A stretch of DNA of 51,254 bases from Streptomyces sp. Tue6028 (GCF_002300165.1 NZ_MLCE01000020.1:39378-90631); one strand, 5' to 3'; shown: positions 39,167 through 49,921, counted from the stretch's first letter. Notes: a model not told the origin generated them from the sequence alone. A program made the numbers and translations.

Positions 39167-42100
39167 GTGAGCAGCAGGCCATCCCGAGGCGCTGCTCGCC
39201 TCGCAGCCATACTGGACGCGCTGCCCGATGCGTTGGTGCTGGTCAACGCAAATGGGACCGTCGTCAACGCCAACACCATCGCCCTGGAGGCCTTCGAGGC
39301 CCCGGGCACGGCTCTGGTGGGCCGCGGACTGCTCGACCTGCTGCCGCAGTTCGACTCCCGGCTGATCCCCGGCTCGATGCGACGGCCCGACACCATCGAC
39401 CAGAGCGGGCGGACCAAGCCGACCAGGATGATCGCGCGGCGGACCGACGGGAGCGAGTTCCCGGTCGAAGTCACCAGTGCGAATCTGGAGAACGGCCAGC
39501 AGGCCTACGACAGCTACGGCTACACCGCCGACGAGCTGCTCATGCTGGTGGTCCGCGATCTGTCCGGCACGGTCGACACCGAGGCCGAACTCGCGCGTTC
39601 GCAACGGCAGACCGAGATGATCCTGCGGGCCGCGGCCGAGGGCGTGGTCGGCACCGACACCGAGGGCCGCGTCGTCCTCGTCAACCCGGCCGCCGCCCAG
39701 ATCCTCGGATACCGGGCCAGCGACCTCGGCGGCCAGGACCTGCACGCCCTCATCCTCCACTCGCGCGCCGACGGAGAGGGCTTCCCGTACGAGGAGTCCC
39801 CGCTCGCCGACACCCTGCGCTCCGGGCGCAAGCACCGGGTGCGCGGGCAGGTGCTGTGGTCGAAGTCCGGGGACAAGGTGCCCGTCGACCTGACGACCGC
39901 TCCGGTGCGTGACGGCGACCAGCTCGTCGGCGCCGTCATGACCTTCACCGACCGGCGGCCCTACGACACGCTCGCCGAGGAGAAGGACGCCGAGGCCACC
40001 CGGCACGCCGAGGAGCTCGGACAGCGTGCCGAGGAGCACGCCGAGGAGCTCGGGGCGCTGCGCGAGCAGCACGCCGCCGAGCTGGCCGAGCAGCAGGAGC
40101 GGCACACGGAGGAACTGGCCGCGGGCGACGAGCGCTACGCGGCGCTCGGCGAGCGCGAGAAGGACCGGTACGAGGCGCTGGCCGCCCGCCACGAGCAGCT
40201 GCTCGCCGTGCTCGGCCAGTCCCTGCGCGGCCCCCTGGACCAGCTGCGCGGCGAACTGTCCAAGCTCGCCGCCGACGACGCCGGCCAGCTGTGGCCGGAG
40301 GCCAACCAGGTCCTGCACCATCTCGCCGCGGGCTACTCGCGGATCACGACGCTCGTCGACAACGTGCTCGGCTACCAGCGGCTCGACTCCGGGGCCGAGG
40401 AGGTCGCCCGTACGAAGGTGATGCTCGACGCGGTCGTCGCGGCCGGGGTCGAGGGCGCCGTGGACCTGATCGGGCCCGGCCGCGTCCAGTTCGCCGTGCA
40501 CGCGCCGCCCATCGAGGCGGAGGTCGACCCGACCCGGCTGGCGAACGCCCTCGCGCACCTCATCGCCGATGTGGCCGGGGTCGACGCGACGGGCAACGCG
40601 CCGGTGTCGGCGGGCGGTTACATGGACAACACCGTCGTGGTCGCGGCGGCGCAGCGCGGTGAGGTCGTCCGCATCGAGGTGCGCGGCCCGTACGCCGGGG
40701 GAGACCCGGTGCACGAGCCGATCGTCCGCGGCATCGTCCGCGCGCACGGCGGTGTGCTCCAGACGCACGAGGTGCCGGGGATGAGCGGCAGCGCGTTCGT
40801 CCTGGAGGTGCCGATCGGCGGTGGCGCGGGGGCGGTTCCGGCCGGGCGGGTCGAGGACGCGCCCGGCGCCGAGGTCGCCATTCCCGAGCAGGCCGCGCCC
40901 CAGGGCGGCGGCAGGCGGCGGGCCCGGCGGTCCTCCGTGGACGCCTTCCTGGAGAGCGAGGTGGCGGGTTCCGCACCCGCGGCCGAGGCCGGCGACTCCG
41001 CCCCCACCGGTCGCCGCCGCCGGCGTGCGGCCGAGGGGCAGGAGGCCGGCGAGGTGTCCGTTCCCGCGCAGGGGACGGCGGTCGAGGATTCCGGTGACGC
41101 CGGTGCGGCCGGTTCCGGCGGTACCGGGCGGCGACGCGGCCGGCCGAGTTCCGCCGAGGGCACGGGCGGTGGTACGGGCCCGGGCGCCACGGACGACGTC
41201 TCGGAGGGCGCGGTCGTCACCGCGGCCGAGCACGCGGCGGGGACCGCCGCCGCGGGCACGGGGCTGGGCGGGACGGTGCCTCCGCAGGGTGTGCCCGTGC
41301 CCTCGGGGCGGCGCGCGCGCCGGGACGGCGAACAGCACGCGCTTCCCGCGGCGTTGCCCGCGGCGCCGAGCGCGCCCGCCGCCGCGGCCGCGCAGGAGCC
41401 GGCCGCCACGGACGCGGCGCAGCCGACCGGACGGCGCCGTCGTGCGCTGGCCGCCGCGGCCGAGCGTGCCGCCACGCAGGACGCGGGCGCCCGTACGGTG
41501 TTCGCGCTGCCGCCCGCGGAGGCGGACCGCTCTCCCGAGTACGTCCAGGCCGAGGCCCAGGCGCAGGCGCAGTACGCCGCGAGTGTCGCCGCCGGTCACA
41601 CACAGGCCGACGACGGCCGTCATGACGTGATGGCGCACGACCCGGCCGACGATCACACGCCGCCGCAGCCGCACCCCGTCTCCGCGCCCACGGGCCGGCG
41701 GCGGGCCCGTCCGGCCGCGGACCGGCCGGAGCCTACGGGGACCCCGCCGCAGGGCGTTCCCGCGCAGGGCGTTCCGGCCCAGGTGGCTCCCGGGCAGGCC
41801 GTGCCGGTGCCGGGTGTTCCCGCGCAGGGCGTTCCCGGGGCGGTGCCTGCCGACGCCGCCGGGCAGCCGGTTCCCGCACAGAGGCCGCGGACCGCTGCCG
41901 CCCAGGCCACTCCCGCCGCGGGCACCGCAGCCCGGCCGCAGCCCGCCACGGCGGTGCCGGGCGCTGCCCCGCAGGCGTGGCCCGACGCGCACGCCGACGA
42001 CGCCGCGGGCACTCCCGCCGGCGGCACCCCGGTGCAGCCCGCGCCTGAGGCGCTCCCCGCGCCGGACGCGGCCCGTGCGACCCCCGCCGCGGGCACCCCG

Positions 42101-43303
42101 CTGCCCCCTGAGCGCCCGGTCCAGCCGCGCGCCGCCCAGCCGCTGCCCGCCGAGGCCGCGGCACCGGTCGACCCCAACTCGACGCAGGGCCGCGCCATAA
42201 GCGTGCGCACGCTCGGTCAGGGCGTCCCGTTCACCCGGCAGCCCGCGCCGAGCCAGCCGGGCCCCCAGGCGCCGGCGCCGTCCCAGACGGCCACGCCGCC
42301 CCCGCACCAGACCAACGGCTCGGGCCGCCGCCGCAAGCTCGGCACACCTCCCGAGCCCGCCGCGGAGCGTCCGGAGACGGGCGCACGGCCTCATCCGCAG
42401 GGCGGCCAGGGCTCGGCGGCCCCCGGGTCCCGGCGGCCCGGAGCCACCGAGGGTGCCGGACGGTCCTACGCCATAGGAGCACCGGACGAAAACGCCGACG
42501 AGGGCCCCGAGCCGCTCGACGGCCCGGGCGGTGCGGTCGAGATCGCCGACCCGCCGCAGCCGCGGCCGATGGACGACGAACTGCCCCCCGAGCCGCTGGA
42601 CAACCCGCGCCGGCTGCTCGTGTGGCCCGCACCCGACGTCACCACCCAGCAGGCGCTGAGCGACCGCGGCTACCGGCCCGTCGTCGTGCACTCCCGGGAG
42701 GAGGTCGACGCGCAGATCGCCGCCTTCCCGGCCGCGCTCTTCGTGGACCCGCTGACCGGGCCGATCACGCGGACGGCGTTGCAGTCGCTGCGTCAGGCGG
42801 CCGTCGCCGCCGAGGTGCCCGTCCTCGTGACCGCCGGGCTCGGCCAGGCGACGCGGGAGGCGGCCTACGGCGCCGATCCCGCCGTGCTCCTCAAGGCGTT
42901 GGCGCCCCGGGACTCCGATCAGCACCCGCCGCGCGTGCTGCTGATCGAGGAGCACGCGGAGATAGCGCTGGCGCTGACCGCGACGCTGGAGCGGCGCGGC
43001 ATGCAGGTCGCCCGGGCGTCGACGGACGCGGACGCCGTCACGCTGGCCTCGCAGATGCGGCCGAACCTCGTGGTGATGGACCTGATGCAGGTGCAGCGGC
43101 GACGCGCCGGGATCATCGACTGGCTGCGCGCCAACGGCCAGTTGAACCGCACTCCGCTCGTCGTCTACACCGCCGCCTTCGACCAGGCCGAACTGCCGCG
43201 CCTGGCCGCGGGCGAGACGGTGCTGTTCCTCGCCGAGCGCTCGACGAGCGCGGAGGTGCAGGACCGGATCGTCGACCTCCTCGCGAAGATCGGCACCAAC
43301 TGA
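39167..43303 (+). CDS. Giant PAS / degenerate histidine kinase / tandem receiver protein
   Basis: 1378 residues, no membrane segment. PAS-like domains about 10-125 and 145-262; coiled coil about 270-345 (AEELGQRAEEHAEELGALRE). A DHp-like segment follows with GQSLRGPLDQL, where Gln351 takes the place of the phospho-His of HELRTPL. The ATPase-like part (about 430-560) has DPTRLANALAHLIAD, with Asp468 where the Mg-binding Asn should be, and no G1 box. Residues 570-1145 are Pro/Ala/Gly-rich with seven T/SGRR(R) motifs (about 582, 613, 652, 712, 752, 841, 1051). Two receiver-like domains end the protein: about 1149-1250 (Asp1194, Thr1222, Lys1243, no acidic pair) and about 1255-1378 (Glu1261/1262, Asp1305, Thr1335, no Lys). 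GGAGGAAG precedes GTG 39167. Confidence 0.85.
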   Translation: MSSRPSRGAARLAAILDALPDALVLVNANGTVVNANTIALEAFEAPGTALVGRGLLDLLPQFDSRLIPGSMRRPDTIDQSGRTKPTRMIARRTDGSEFPVEVTSANLENGQQAYDSYGYTADELLMLVVRDLSGTVDTEAELARSQRQTEMILRAAAEGVVGTDTEGRVVLVNPAAAQILGYRASDLGGQDLHALILHSRADGEGFPYEESPLADTLRSGRKHRVRGQVLWSKSGDKVPVDLTTAPVRDGDQLVGAVMTFTDRRPYDTLAEEKDAEATRHAEELGQRAEEHAEELGALREQHAAELAEQQERHTEELAAGDERYAALGEREKDRYEALAARHEQLLAVLGQSLRGPLDQLRGELSKLAADDAGQLWPEANQVLHHLAAGYSRITTLVDNVLGYQRLDSGAEEVARTKVMLDAVVAAGVEGAVDLIGPGRVQFAVHAPPIEAEVDPTRLANALAHLIADVAGVDATGNAPVSAGGYMDNTVVVAAAQRGEVVRIEVRGPYAGGDPVHEPIVRGIVRAHGGVLQTHEVPGMSGSAFVLEVPIGGGAGAVPAGRVEDAPGAEVAIPEQAAPQGGGRRRARRSSVDAFLESEVAGSAPAAEAGDSAPTGRRRRRAAEGQEAGEVSVPAQGTAVEDSGDAGAAGSGGTGRRRGRPSSAEGTGGGTGPGATDDVSEGAVVTAAEHAAGTAAAGTGLGGTVPPQGVPVPSGRRARRDGEQHALPAALPAAPSAPAAAAAQEPAATDAAQPTGRRRRALAAAAERAATQDAGARTVFALPPAEADRSPEYVQAEAQAQAQYAASVAAGHTQADDGRHDVMAHDPADDHTPPQPHPVSAPTGRRRARPAADRPEPTGTPPQGVPAQGVPAQVAPGQAVPVPGVPAQGVPGAVPADAAGQPVPAQRPRTAAAQATPAAGTAARPQPATAVPGAAPQAWPDAHADDAAGTPAGGTPVQPAPEALPAPDAARATPAAGTPLPPERPVQPRAAQPLPAEAAAPVDPNSTQGRAISVRTLGQGVPFTRQPAPSQPGPQAPAPSQTATPPPHQTNGSGRRRKLGTPPEPAAERPETGARPHPQGGQGSAAPGSRRPGATEGAGRSYAIGAPDENADEGPEPLDGPGGAVEIADPPQPRPMDDELPPEPLDNPRRLLVWPAPDVTTQQALSDRGYRPVVVHSREEVDAQIAAFPAALFVDPLTGPITRTALQSLRQAAVAAEVPVLVTAGLGQATREAAYGADPAVLLKALAPRDSDQHPPRVLLIEEHAEIALALTATLERRGMQVARASTDADAVTLASQMRPNLVVMDLMQVQRRRAGIIDWLRANGQLNRTPLVVYTAAFDQAELPRLAAGETVLFLAERSTSAEVQDRIVDLLAKIGTN

Positions 43304-43387
43304 CCGTCGGGCGGCCCGCACCGACTGACCGTCCGGCGGCCCGCACCGACGGGCCGCCGAGCCGACCAGGACATGCGCAGGCCGGGA

Positions 43388-43439
43388 CACGACGCAGGCC
43401 GGGCCGGGAGTCGTGACTCCCGGCCCGGCCTGCGTCGTG
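43388..43439. terminator. 25-bp perfect hairpin between convergent genes
   Basis: CACGACGCAGGCCGGGCC... (43388-43412) pairs without mismatch to 43415-43439, leaving GT. It lies between the stops of the hybrid kinase gene (43303) and acyl-CoA ligase (43444). A direct repeat of CTGACCGTCNGGCGGCCCGC (43302 and 43325) precedes it. Strong bidirectional terminator. Confidence 0.9.
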
Positions 43440-43443
43440 CGTG

Positions 43444-45099
<1,656 letters not shown>

Positions 45100-45158
45100 G
45101 GCGTCCTCCCGGGGGCGACATTGCCTACGCGGCAGTAAGGGTTGCGCTGATTCTGCGC

Positions 45159-45176
45159 ACATACCGCGCGGTATGT
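45159..45176. promoter_or_regulatory. Perfect 18-bp palindrome upstream of acyl-CoA ligase
   Basis: ACATACCGCGCGGTATGT is fully self-complementary and lies 60 bp before the ligase start. Size and symmetry match TetR-family operators, a group that commonly controls fatty-acid and acyl-CoA genes. No TetR gene is adjacent. Confidence 0.75.
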
Positions 45177-45226
45177 CACTAGGTCCGGGCGATCGATCGC
45201 GTCACGTATTGGTCGCGCGCCTCCTG

Positions 45227-45790
45227 TCAGCGCACCGGGCTGAGCTCGGGGTCCTCACGCAGCTTGCCCAGCGCGCGCGACACCGCCGACTTGACCGTCC
45301 CGACGGAGACTCCGAGCACCTCCGCCGTCTGGGCCTCGCTCAGGTCCTCGTAGTACCGCAGGACGACCATCGCCCGCTGCCGCGCCGGCAGCTTGGTGAT
45401 CGCCCGCCACATCGCGTCGTGCAGCGCCTGCTGTTCGGCCGGGTCCCCCGTGGGCAGCACCTCCGGCTCCGGCAGTTCGTCGCAGGCGAACTCGTCGACC
45501 TTGCGCTTGCGCCACTGCGACGTCCGCGTGTTCAGCAGCGCGCGCCGCACATAGCCGTCCAGCGCCCGGTGGTCCTCGATCCGGTCCCAGGCGACGTACG
45601 TCTTCGTCAGGGCGGTCTGCAGCAGGTCCTCCGCGTCGCTCGGGTTCGCGGTCAGCGAGCGAGCGGTACGCAGCAGCACCGGCTGGCGGGCCTTCACGTA
45701 CGACGCGAACGACGGGTACGGCGCGTACGGACGGGTCTGCCTCGCCGGTGTGGCGGCGTCCGAAGCGCTGGTGCAGACGGGTGTGGTCAT
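45227..45790 (-). CDS. SigE-family ECF sigma factor (TIGR02983 type)
   Basis: 187 residues. Region 2: YVKARQPVLLRTARSLTANPSDAEDLLQTALTKTYVAWDRI. Region 4: ITKLPARQRAMVVLRYYEDLSEAQTAEVLGVSVGTVKSAVSRALGKLR, with the helix-turn-helix. N-terminal 25 residues are extra. The family is specific to actinomycetes and often lacks an adjacent anti-sigma gene, as here. GGAG lies 5 nt before the ATG at 45790. The acyl-CoA ligase gene follows in the same direction after 127 bp, with the palindrome between. Confidence 0.92.
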   Translation of the reverse strand: MTTPVCTSASDAATPARQTRPYAPYPSFASYVKARQPVLLRTARSLTANPSDAEDLLQTALTKTYVAWDRIEDHRALDGYVRRALLNTRTSQWRKRKVDEFACDELPEPEVLPTGDPAEQQALHDAMWRAITKLPARQRAMVVLRYYEDLSEAQTAEVLGVSVGTVKSAVSRALGKLREDPELSPVR

Positions 45791-45912
45791 GGCTCCACGC
45801 TAGGTTCGCCCCCTACTCCCGCGGATCGGCCGCAGGTCCCGAAGCCGTGTCCGCCTCAGGTTGTAGGAGTGGGGCTGACCTCACCTCCTGAAGGTGGACG
45901 AGCAGGCACACC

Positions 45913-45935
45913 CCCTGAGGGTTCATCCCTGAGGG
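45913..45935. promoter_or_regulatory. Paired CCCTGAGGG repeats upstream of the ECF sigma gene
   Basis: CCCTGAGGG occurs at 45913-45921 and 45927-45935. Each is self-complementary around its central base. They sit 120-145 bp before the ECF start, in a 274-bp gap (45791-46064) that otherwise holds a CACCT/AGGTG pairing near 45883 and no gene. Confidence 0.35.
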
Positions 45936-46064
45936 ACGACTCCGCCCGCAGTACGGGAGCGCGGTGCGCGCCCGCGCCCGTGGGCCGTGCGCCGGGCCCC
46001 GGACCTGCCCCGATGTCACCTCGCGCCGGGCACCCCCATCGCGGGGCGTGCCCCGGCGGCCCCC

Positions 46065-47231
46065 TCAGGTGTCCGTACTCAGGATCAGCCCCGAGGTCGG
46101 GACCCCGGTCCCGGCGGTGACCAGGACACGGCCCGCCCCCGGTATCTGGTTCACCGAGGTGCCCCGCACCTGCCGGACCGCCTCCGCCACTCCGTTCATC
46201 CCGTGCAGATACGCCTCCCCGAGCTGCCCGCCGTGCGTGTTCAGCGGGAGCCGCTCCTCGGCGACGAGATCCGCCGCCTCACCCGGTTTGCAGAACCCGA
46301 ACTCCTCCAGCTGCATCAGCACGAACGGCGTGAAGTGGTCGTACAGGATCCCCACGTCGATGTCCGCGGGATTCAGCCCGGCCGTCCGCCACAACTGCCG
46401 GGCCACCACGCCCATCTCCGGCAGCCCCGTCAGGTCGTCCCGGTAGAAGCTGGTCATCTGCTCCTGGGCCCGGCCCGCGCCCTGGGCGGCGGCCGAGATC
46501 ACCGCCGGGGGACGTGAAAGGTCGCGGGCGCGCTCCACGGAGGTGATCACCAGCGCCTGGCCGCCGTCCGTCTCCTGACAGCAGTCCAGCAGCCGCAGTG
46601 GCTCGACGATCCACCGCGAGGCCGCGTGCTCGGCGAGGGTGATCGGTCTGCCGTGGAAGTACGCCGCGGGGTTCGTCGCCGCGTACTTGCGGTCCATCAC
46701 GGCGACATGCCCGAACGCCTCGGGCGTCAGCCCGTACGCGTGCAGATACCGCTGGGCCGCCATCGCCACCCAGGAGGCGGGCGTGAGCAGTCCGAACGGG
46801 AGGGACCAGCCCAGCGCGGCCCCCTCCGCGGAGGGCTCCCGCTGCTGCACCCCGGACCCGAACCGCCTGCCCGACCGCTCGTTGAACGCCCGGTAGCAGA
46901 CCACCACCTCGGCCACCCCGGACGCCACGGCGAGCGCCGCCTGCTGGACGGTCGCGCAGGCCGCCCCGCCCCCGTAGTGGATCCGTGAGAAGAACGACAG
47001 CTCTCCCATGCCGGACGCCTGGGCGACGGTGATCTCCGGGCTGGTGTCCATGGTGAACGTGACCAGGCCGTCCACGTCGCCGGGCGTCAGGCCGGCGTCG
47101 TCGAGCGCGGCCCGCACCGCCTCCACCGCGAGCCTCAGCTCACTGCGCCCCGAGTCCTTGGAGAACTCGGTGGCCCCGATCCCGACGATCGCCGCCCGGC
47201 CGCCGAGACCGTCCCGTCCGCGCACACTCAC
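46065..47231 (-). CDS. Thiolase-like lipid-transfer protein (Ltp2/SCP-x type)
   Basis: 388 residues of the thiolase superfamily branch that includes mycobacterial Ltp2, a retro-aldolase in cholesterol side-chain removal. Landmarks: AAIVGIGATEFSK, IHYGGGAACATVQQA, QETDGGQALVITS, DHFTPFVLMQLEEFGFC, and NTHGGQLGEAYLHGMNG. Ltp2 acts only in complex with a DUF35 protein, and one is encoded at 48812 in this operon. GTG start overlaps the MaoC stop by 4 bp (GTGA). Last gene of the five-gene operon; substrate in this organism is inferred. Confidence 0.9.
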   Translation of the reverse strand: MSVRGRDGLGGRAAIVGIGATEFSKDSGRSELRLAVEAVRAALDDAGLTPGDVDGLVTFTMDTSPEITVAQASGMGELSFFSRIHYGGGAACATVQQAALAVASGVAEVVVCYRAFNERSGRRFGSGVQQREPSAEGAALGWSLPFGLLTPASWVAMAAQRYLHAYGLTPEAFGHVAVMDRKYAATNPAAYFHGRPITLAEHAASRWIVEPLRLLDCCQETDGGQALVITSVERARDLSRPPAVISAAAQGAGRAQEQMTSFYRDDLTGLPEMGVVARQLWRTAGLNPADIDVGILYDHFTPFVLMQLEEFGFCKPGEAADLVAEERLPLNTHGGQLGEAYLHGMNGVAEAVRQVRGTSVNQIPGAGRVLVTAGTGVPTSGLILSTDT

Positions 47232-47752
47232 GACACCCCTCCCTCGGAGACCGGGGCACCGGCGGATCCGGGGCCGACGTCCGGGCCAGGGCCGGGTCCG
47301 ACGTCCGAGGTCGTGCCGGTGCCCGCGGCGGTGTCGGTGCCCAAGGCCGTACCGCTGCCCGGGCGGCCGGTCTCGGGGAGCGTCACGGTCACCGTGCCGG
47401 TGACGTGCTTGCCGATGCCGTTGGCTCCGACGACCGTGATCGTGGCGGTGTCGCCGTCGACCTCCTCGACCGTGCCGGTCAGCACCATGGTGTCCCCCGG
47501 GTAGTTGGGTGCGCCGAGACGTATGACCACCTTGCGCAGGACGGCGGACGGACCGAAGTGGTCCGTGACGTACCGTCCGACCAGGCCGTTGGTCGTCAGG
47601 ATGTTCATGAAGATGTCCGGCGAGCCCTTCGCCCTGGCCAGCTCGGCGTCGTGGTGCACGTCCTGGTAGTCGCGGGACGCGATGGCGCCCGCGACGATCA
47701 GCGTGCGCGTGATGTCGATCTCCAACGGTGGCAGTCGGTCGCCGCTCTTCAT
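47228..47752 (-). CDS. MaoC-like enoyl-CoA hydratase (ChsH1-like)
   Basis: 174 residues: a single hot-dog domain (about 1-125) and a Gly/Thr/Pro-rich tail. Catalytic-type residues sit in ASRDYQDVHHDAELARAKGSPD (Asp then His, as in the hydratase motif). In Mycobacterium ChsH1 provides the active residues and pairs with ChsH2. ATG at 47752 overlaps the acyl-CoA dehydrogenase stop by 4 bp. The tail (about 50 residues) is unusual for this family. Confidence 0.88.
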   Translation of the reverse strand: MKSGDRLPPLEIDITRTLIVAGAIASRDYQDVHHDAELARAKGSPDIFMNILTTNGLVGRYVTDHFGPSAVLRKVVIRLGAPNYPGDTMVLTGTVEEVDGDTATITVVGANGIGKHVTGTVTVTLPETGRPGSGTALGTDTAAGTGTTSDVGPGPGPDVGPGSAGAPVSEGGVS

Positions 47753-48810
47753 CCCTCTCCCTCCCCGTCTCCCACGGCCCGCGCGGCCTGCACTCCCTCG
47801 GTGGCGATCAACTCGCCCAGTTCCTGCAGCACTTCGCCGCCACATCCCAGATACGCGTCCAGCTGGCGCCCCCACAGGAAGTGCCGGTGGACGGGATGCT
47901 CCACGTCGGCCCCCGCCCCGCCGTGCAGATGCTGGCCCGTGTGCACGACCCGGTGGCCCGCCTCGGACGCCCACCACGCGGCGGTCAGGGCGTGCGTGGC
48001 GTACGCCAGTCCCGCGTCCCGTCGCCAGGCCGCCTCGTACGCCGTCACCCGTATCGCCTCGGTGTCCATGTGGGCGTCGGCCGCGCGGAGTTGCACGCCC
48101 TGTCTGGCGGCTAGCGGACGGCCGAACTGCTCGCGCGCGTTGGTGTGCTCCACGGCACGCGCCAGCGACCCCGCGCAGACCCCGGCCTGAAGACCGGCGA
48201 AGGCGGTGCGGGCCGTGGCGAGCATGTCGTCGTACGCGCCCTCGCCGCCCAGTCGCTCGCCCTGGGTGCCGTCCAGGATCAGCCGCCCCGCCGACCAGGG
48301 CGCCGTCAGCTCCACGGGACGGCACCGGGCATCTGCGGTGCGCACCAGCCACAGCCGGCGCCGGTCGTCGGCGACCAGGACATGGGTGGCGTCCCGCAGC
48401 CAGGGCACGACCGGGACGACCCCGGCCAGCCGCCCTGCCGCCTCCCGCACGGCCGAGGGCCCGGAGAGCGCGCCGGCCACCACCACCGTCCCGTCGGCGA
48501 CGGCCGGCAGCAGACGGTCGCGCTGTTCCGTCGAACCGTGCGCCATGACCGCGAGGAGCCCGTGGACGCAGCTCGCCGCGAACGGCACCTGGGCCGTGGT
48601 GCGTCCCTGCTCCTCCAGCAGGAGCACCAGGCCGAGCAGTCCCGTGTCCCCGACGGCCGCCACCAGTCCGGCCGCGCACAGCTCCTTCCACAGTTCGGGA
48701 TCGCTTCCGGTCCCGGCCGCGGCGAGCCGCTCGGGGGTGGCCAGGTCGGTGAAGATCCGGGCGGCCAGGTCACGGGCGGCCGTCTGCTCCTCGGTGGGCG
48801 CGAAGTCCAT
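47749..48810 (-). CDS. Acyl-CoA dehydrogenase, short (FadE28/ChsE1-like)
   Basis: 353 residues. MDFAPTEEQTAARDLAARIF is the usual ACAD start; NAREQFGRPLAARQGVQLRAADAHMD is the conserved FAD-side helix; VVHTGQHLHGGAGADVEHPVHRHF ends the domain. It lacks the clear catalytic Glu segment of full ACADs, as in half-active subunits of steroid ChsE heterotetramers. ATG is 1 nt after the upstream stop. Confidence 0.9.
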   Translation of the reverse strand: MDFAPTEEQTAARDLAARIFTDLATPERLAAAGTGSDPELWKELCAAGLVAAVGDTGLLGLVLLLEEQGRTTAQVPFAASCVHGLLAVMAHGSTEQRDRLLPAVADGTVVVAGALSGPSAVREAAGRLAGVVPVVPWLRDATHVLVADDRRRLWLVRTADARCRPVELTAPWSAGRLILDGTQGERLGGEGAYDDMLATARTAFAGLQAGVCAGSLARAVEHTNAREQFGRPLAARQGVQLRAADAHMDTEAIRVTAYEAAWRRDAGLAYATHALTAAWWASEAGHRVVHTGQHLHGGAGADVEHPVHRHFLWGRQLDAYLGCGGEVLQELGELIATEGVQAARAVGDGEGEG

Positions 48811-48811
48811 G

Positions 48812-49921
48812 TCAGCGCCCCCCGCCGGCGGTCACAGCGCCACGGAACGCTCCGTCGCCGGCCACGGCGCCGTCGACCGCGTCGGCCCGGAAGACCGGCA
48901 GCTCCAGCTCCTCGTCACAGCGCTGGAACTCGAGCCGCACGGGCATTCCGATCCGCACCTGGTCGTGCGGAACGCCCACCACGTTGCTGACGATCCGTAC
49001 TCCCTCGGCGAGCTCGATCAGGCCGACCGCATAGGGAGGGTCGAAGGCCGGGAAGGGCGGGTGGTGCATGACGACGTACGAATAGACGGTCCCCTCGCCG
49101 CTCGCCTCGACCGTGTCCCACTCCGGGCAGCCGCACGCGTTGCATCCCGGCAGCCAGGGGAAGCGCAGCGCGCGACAGCCCGTGCACCGCTGGATCAGCA
49201 GGCGGTGGCGCCCGACGCCCTCCCAGAACCCGGCGTTGTCCCGGTTCACCACCGGTCGGGGGCGCCTGCCCTTCGGTGTGCGGCGGGCGGGCGCGTACTT
49301 CAGGATGCGGAACCGGTGTGTCCCGGCGGGGTCGCCTCCCGCCCTCACATCCATCCGGGTCGTGACGAAGTGGCCCGTCCCCAGCCTGGTCGTCTTGCGC
49401 TCGGAGACCGACTCGATCACCGCGTCGAAGGTGATCTCGTCCCCGGGGCGCAGCGGACGCAGATACTCCTGCTCGCAGTCGGTGGCGACCACCGAGGTGT
49501 ACCCGGCGTCGTCGAGCAGTCCGAGCAACTCGTCGAACGCTTCCGAGCGACCCGTGTGCCCGGACAGGCCACCCATCGTCCACGCCTGGAGCATGGTGGG
49601 CGGCGCGACGGCGTCCGGCCCTTCGTACGCCGGGTTGGTGTCGCCCATCGCCTCGCACCAGTGGCGGATCATCGCCTCGTTGACCCGGTCCTTGCCGACG
49701 GCCGCGACGGCGGCCACCCGGCCCTCGTACGCCTTGAGCCGCCCGTACAGCTCGTCCGGACCGTCCGCACGCTCCGGGACGGCAGGCACCGGACCGTCCG
49801 ATCGGGCCGGCGCCACGGCCTGGGGACCATCCGACCGAGCGCGTGCGACGGGCTCCGGACCGTCCGTCCGGTCCCCTGCCCGCGACTCGGCCCACTTCCC
49901 CTGCCCCTGCTCCCCGCTCAC
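48812..49921 (-). CDS. MaoC-DUF35 fusion (ChsH2-like)
   Basis: 369 residues. About 1-50 is a repeat-like linker (ARSDGP units). A hot-dog domain (about 60-220) has AMIRHWCEAMGDTNPAYEG, in which Tyr replaces the catalytic His of MaoC, so it is probably a non-catalytic partner. The C-terminal DUF35 (about 245-360) has a zinc ribbon (CTGCRALRFPWLPGCNACGCP) and OB fold (GTVYSYVVMHHPPFPAF). This is the exact architecture of ChsH2, which joins the hydratase and the Ltp2 aldolase. GTG at 49921 overlaps the upstream stop by 4 bp. Confidence 0.92.
   Translation of the reverse strand: MSGEQGQGKWAESRAGDRTDGPEPVARARSDGPQAVAPARSDGPVPAVPERADGPDELYGRLKAYEGRVAAVAAVGKDRVNEAMIRHWCEAMGDTNPAYEGPDAVAPPTMLQAWTMGGLSGHTGRSEAFDELLGLLDDAGYTSVVATDCEQEYLRPLRPGDEITFDAVIESVSERKTTRLGTGHFVTTRMDVRAGGDPAGTHRFRILKYAPARRTPKGRRPRPVVNRDNAGFWEGVGRHRLLIQRCTGCRALRFPWLPGCNACGCPEWDTVEASGEGTVYSYVVMHHPPFPAFDPPYAVGLIELAEGVRIVSNVVGVPHDQVRIGMPVRLEFQRCDEELELPVFRADAVDGAVAGDGAFRGAVTAGGGR

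Noticed and set aside
39008..43390. 1460-residue open frame on the minus strand opposite the hybrid kinase gene
   Set aside because: It is the antisense shadow of a GC-rich gene: the product is Arg/Gly/His low complexity with no domain, no ribosome site, and it runs through a terminator hairpin.
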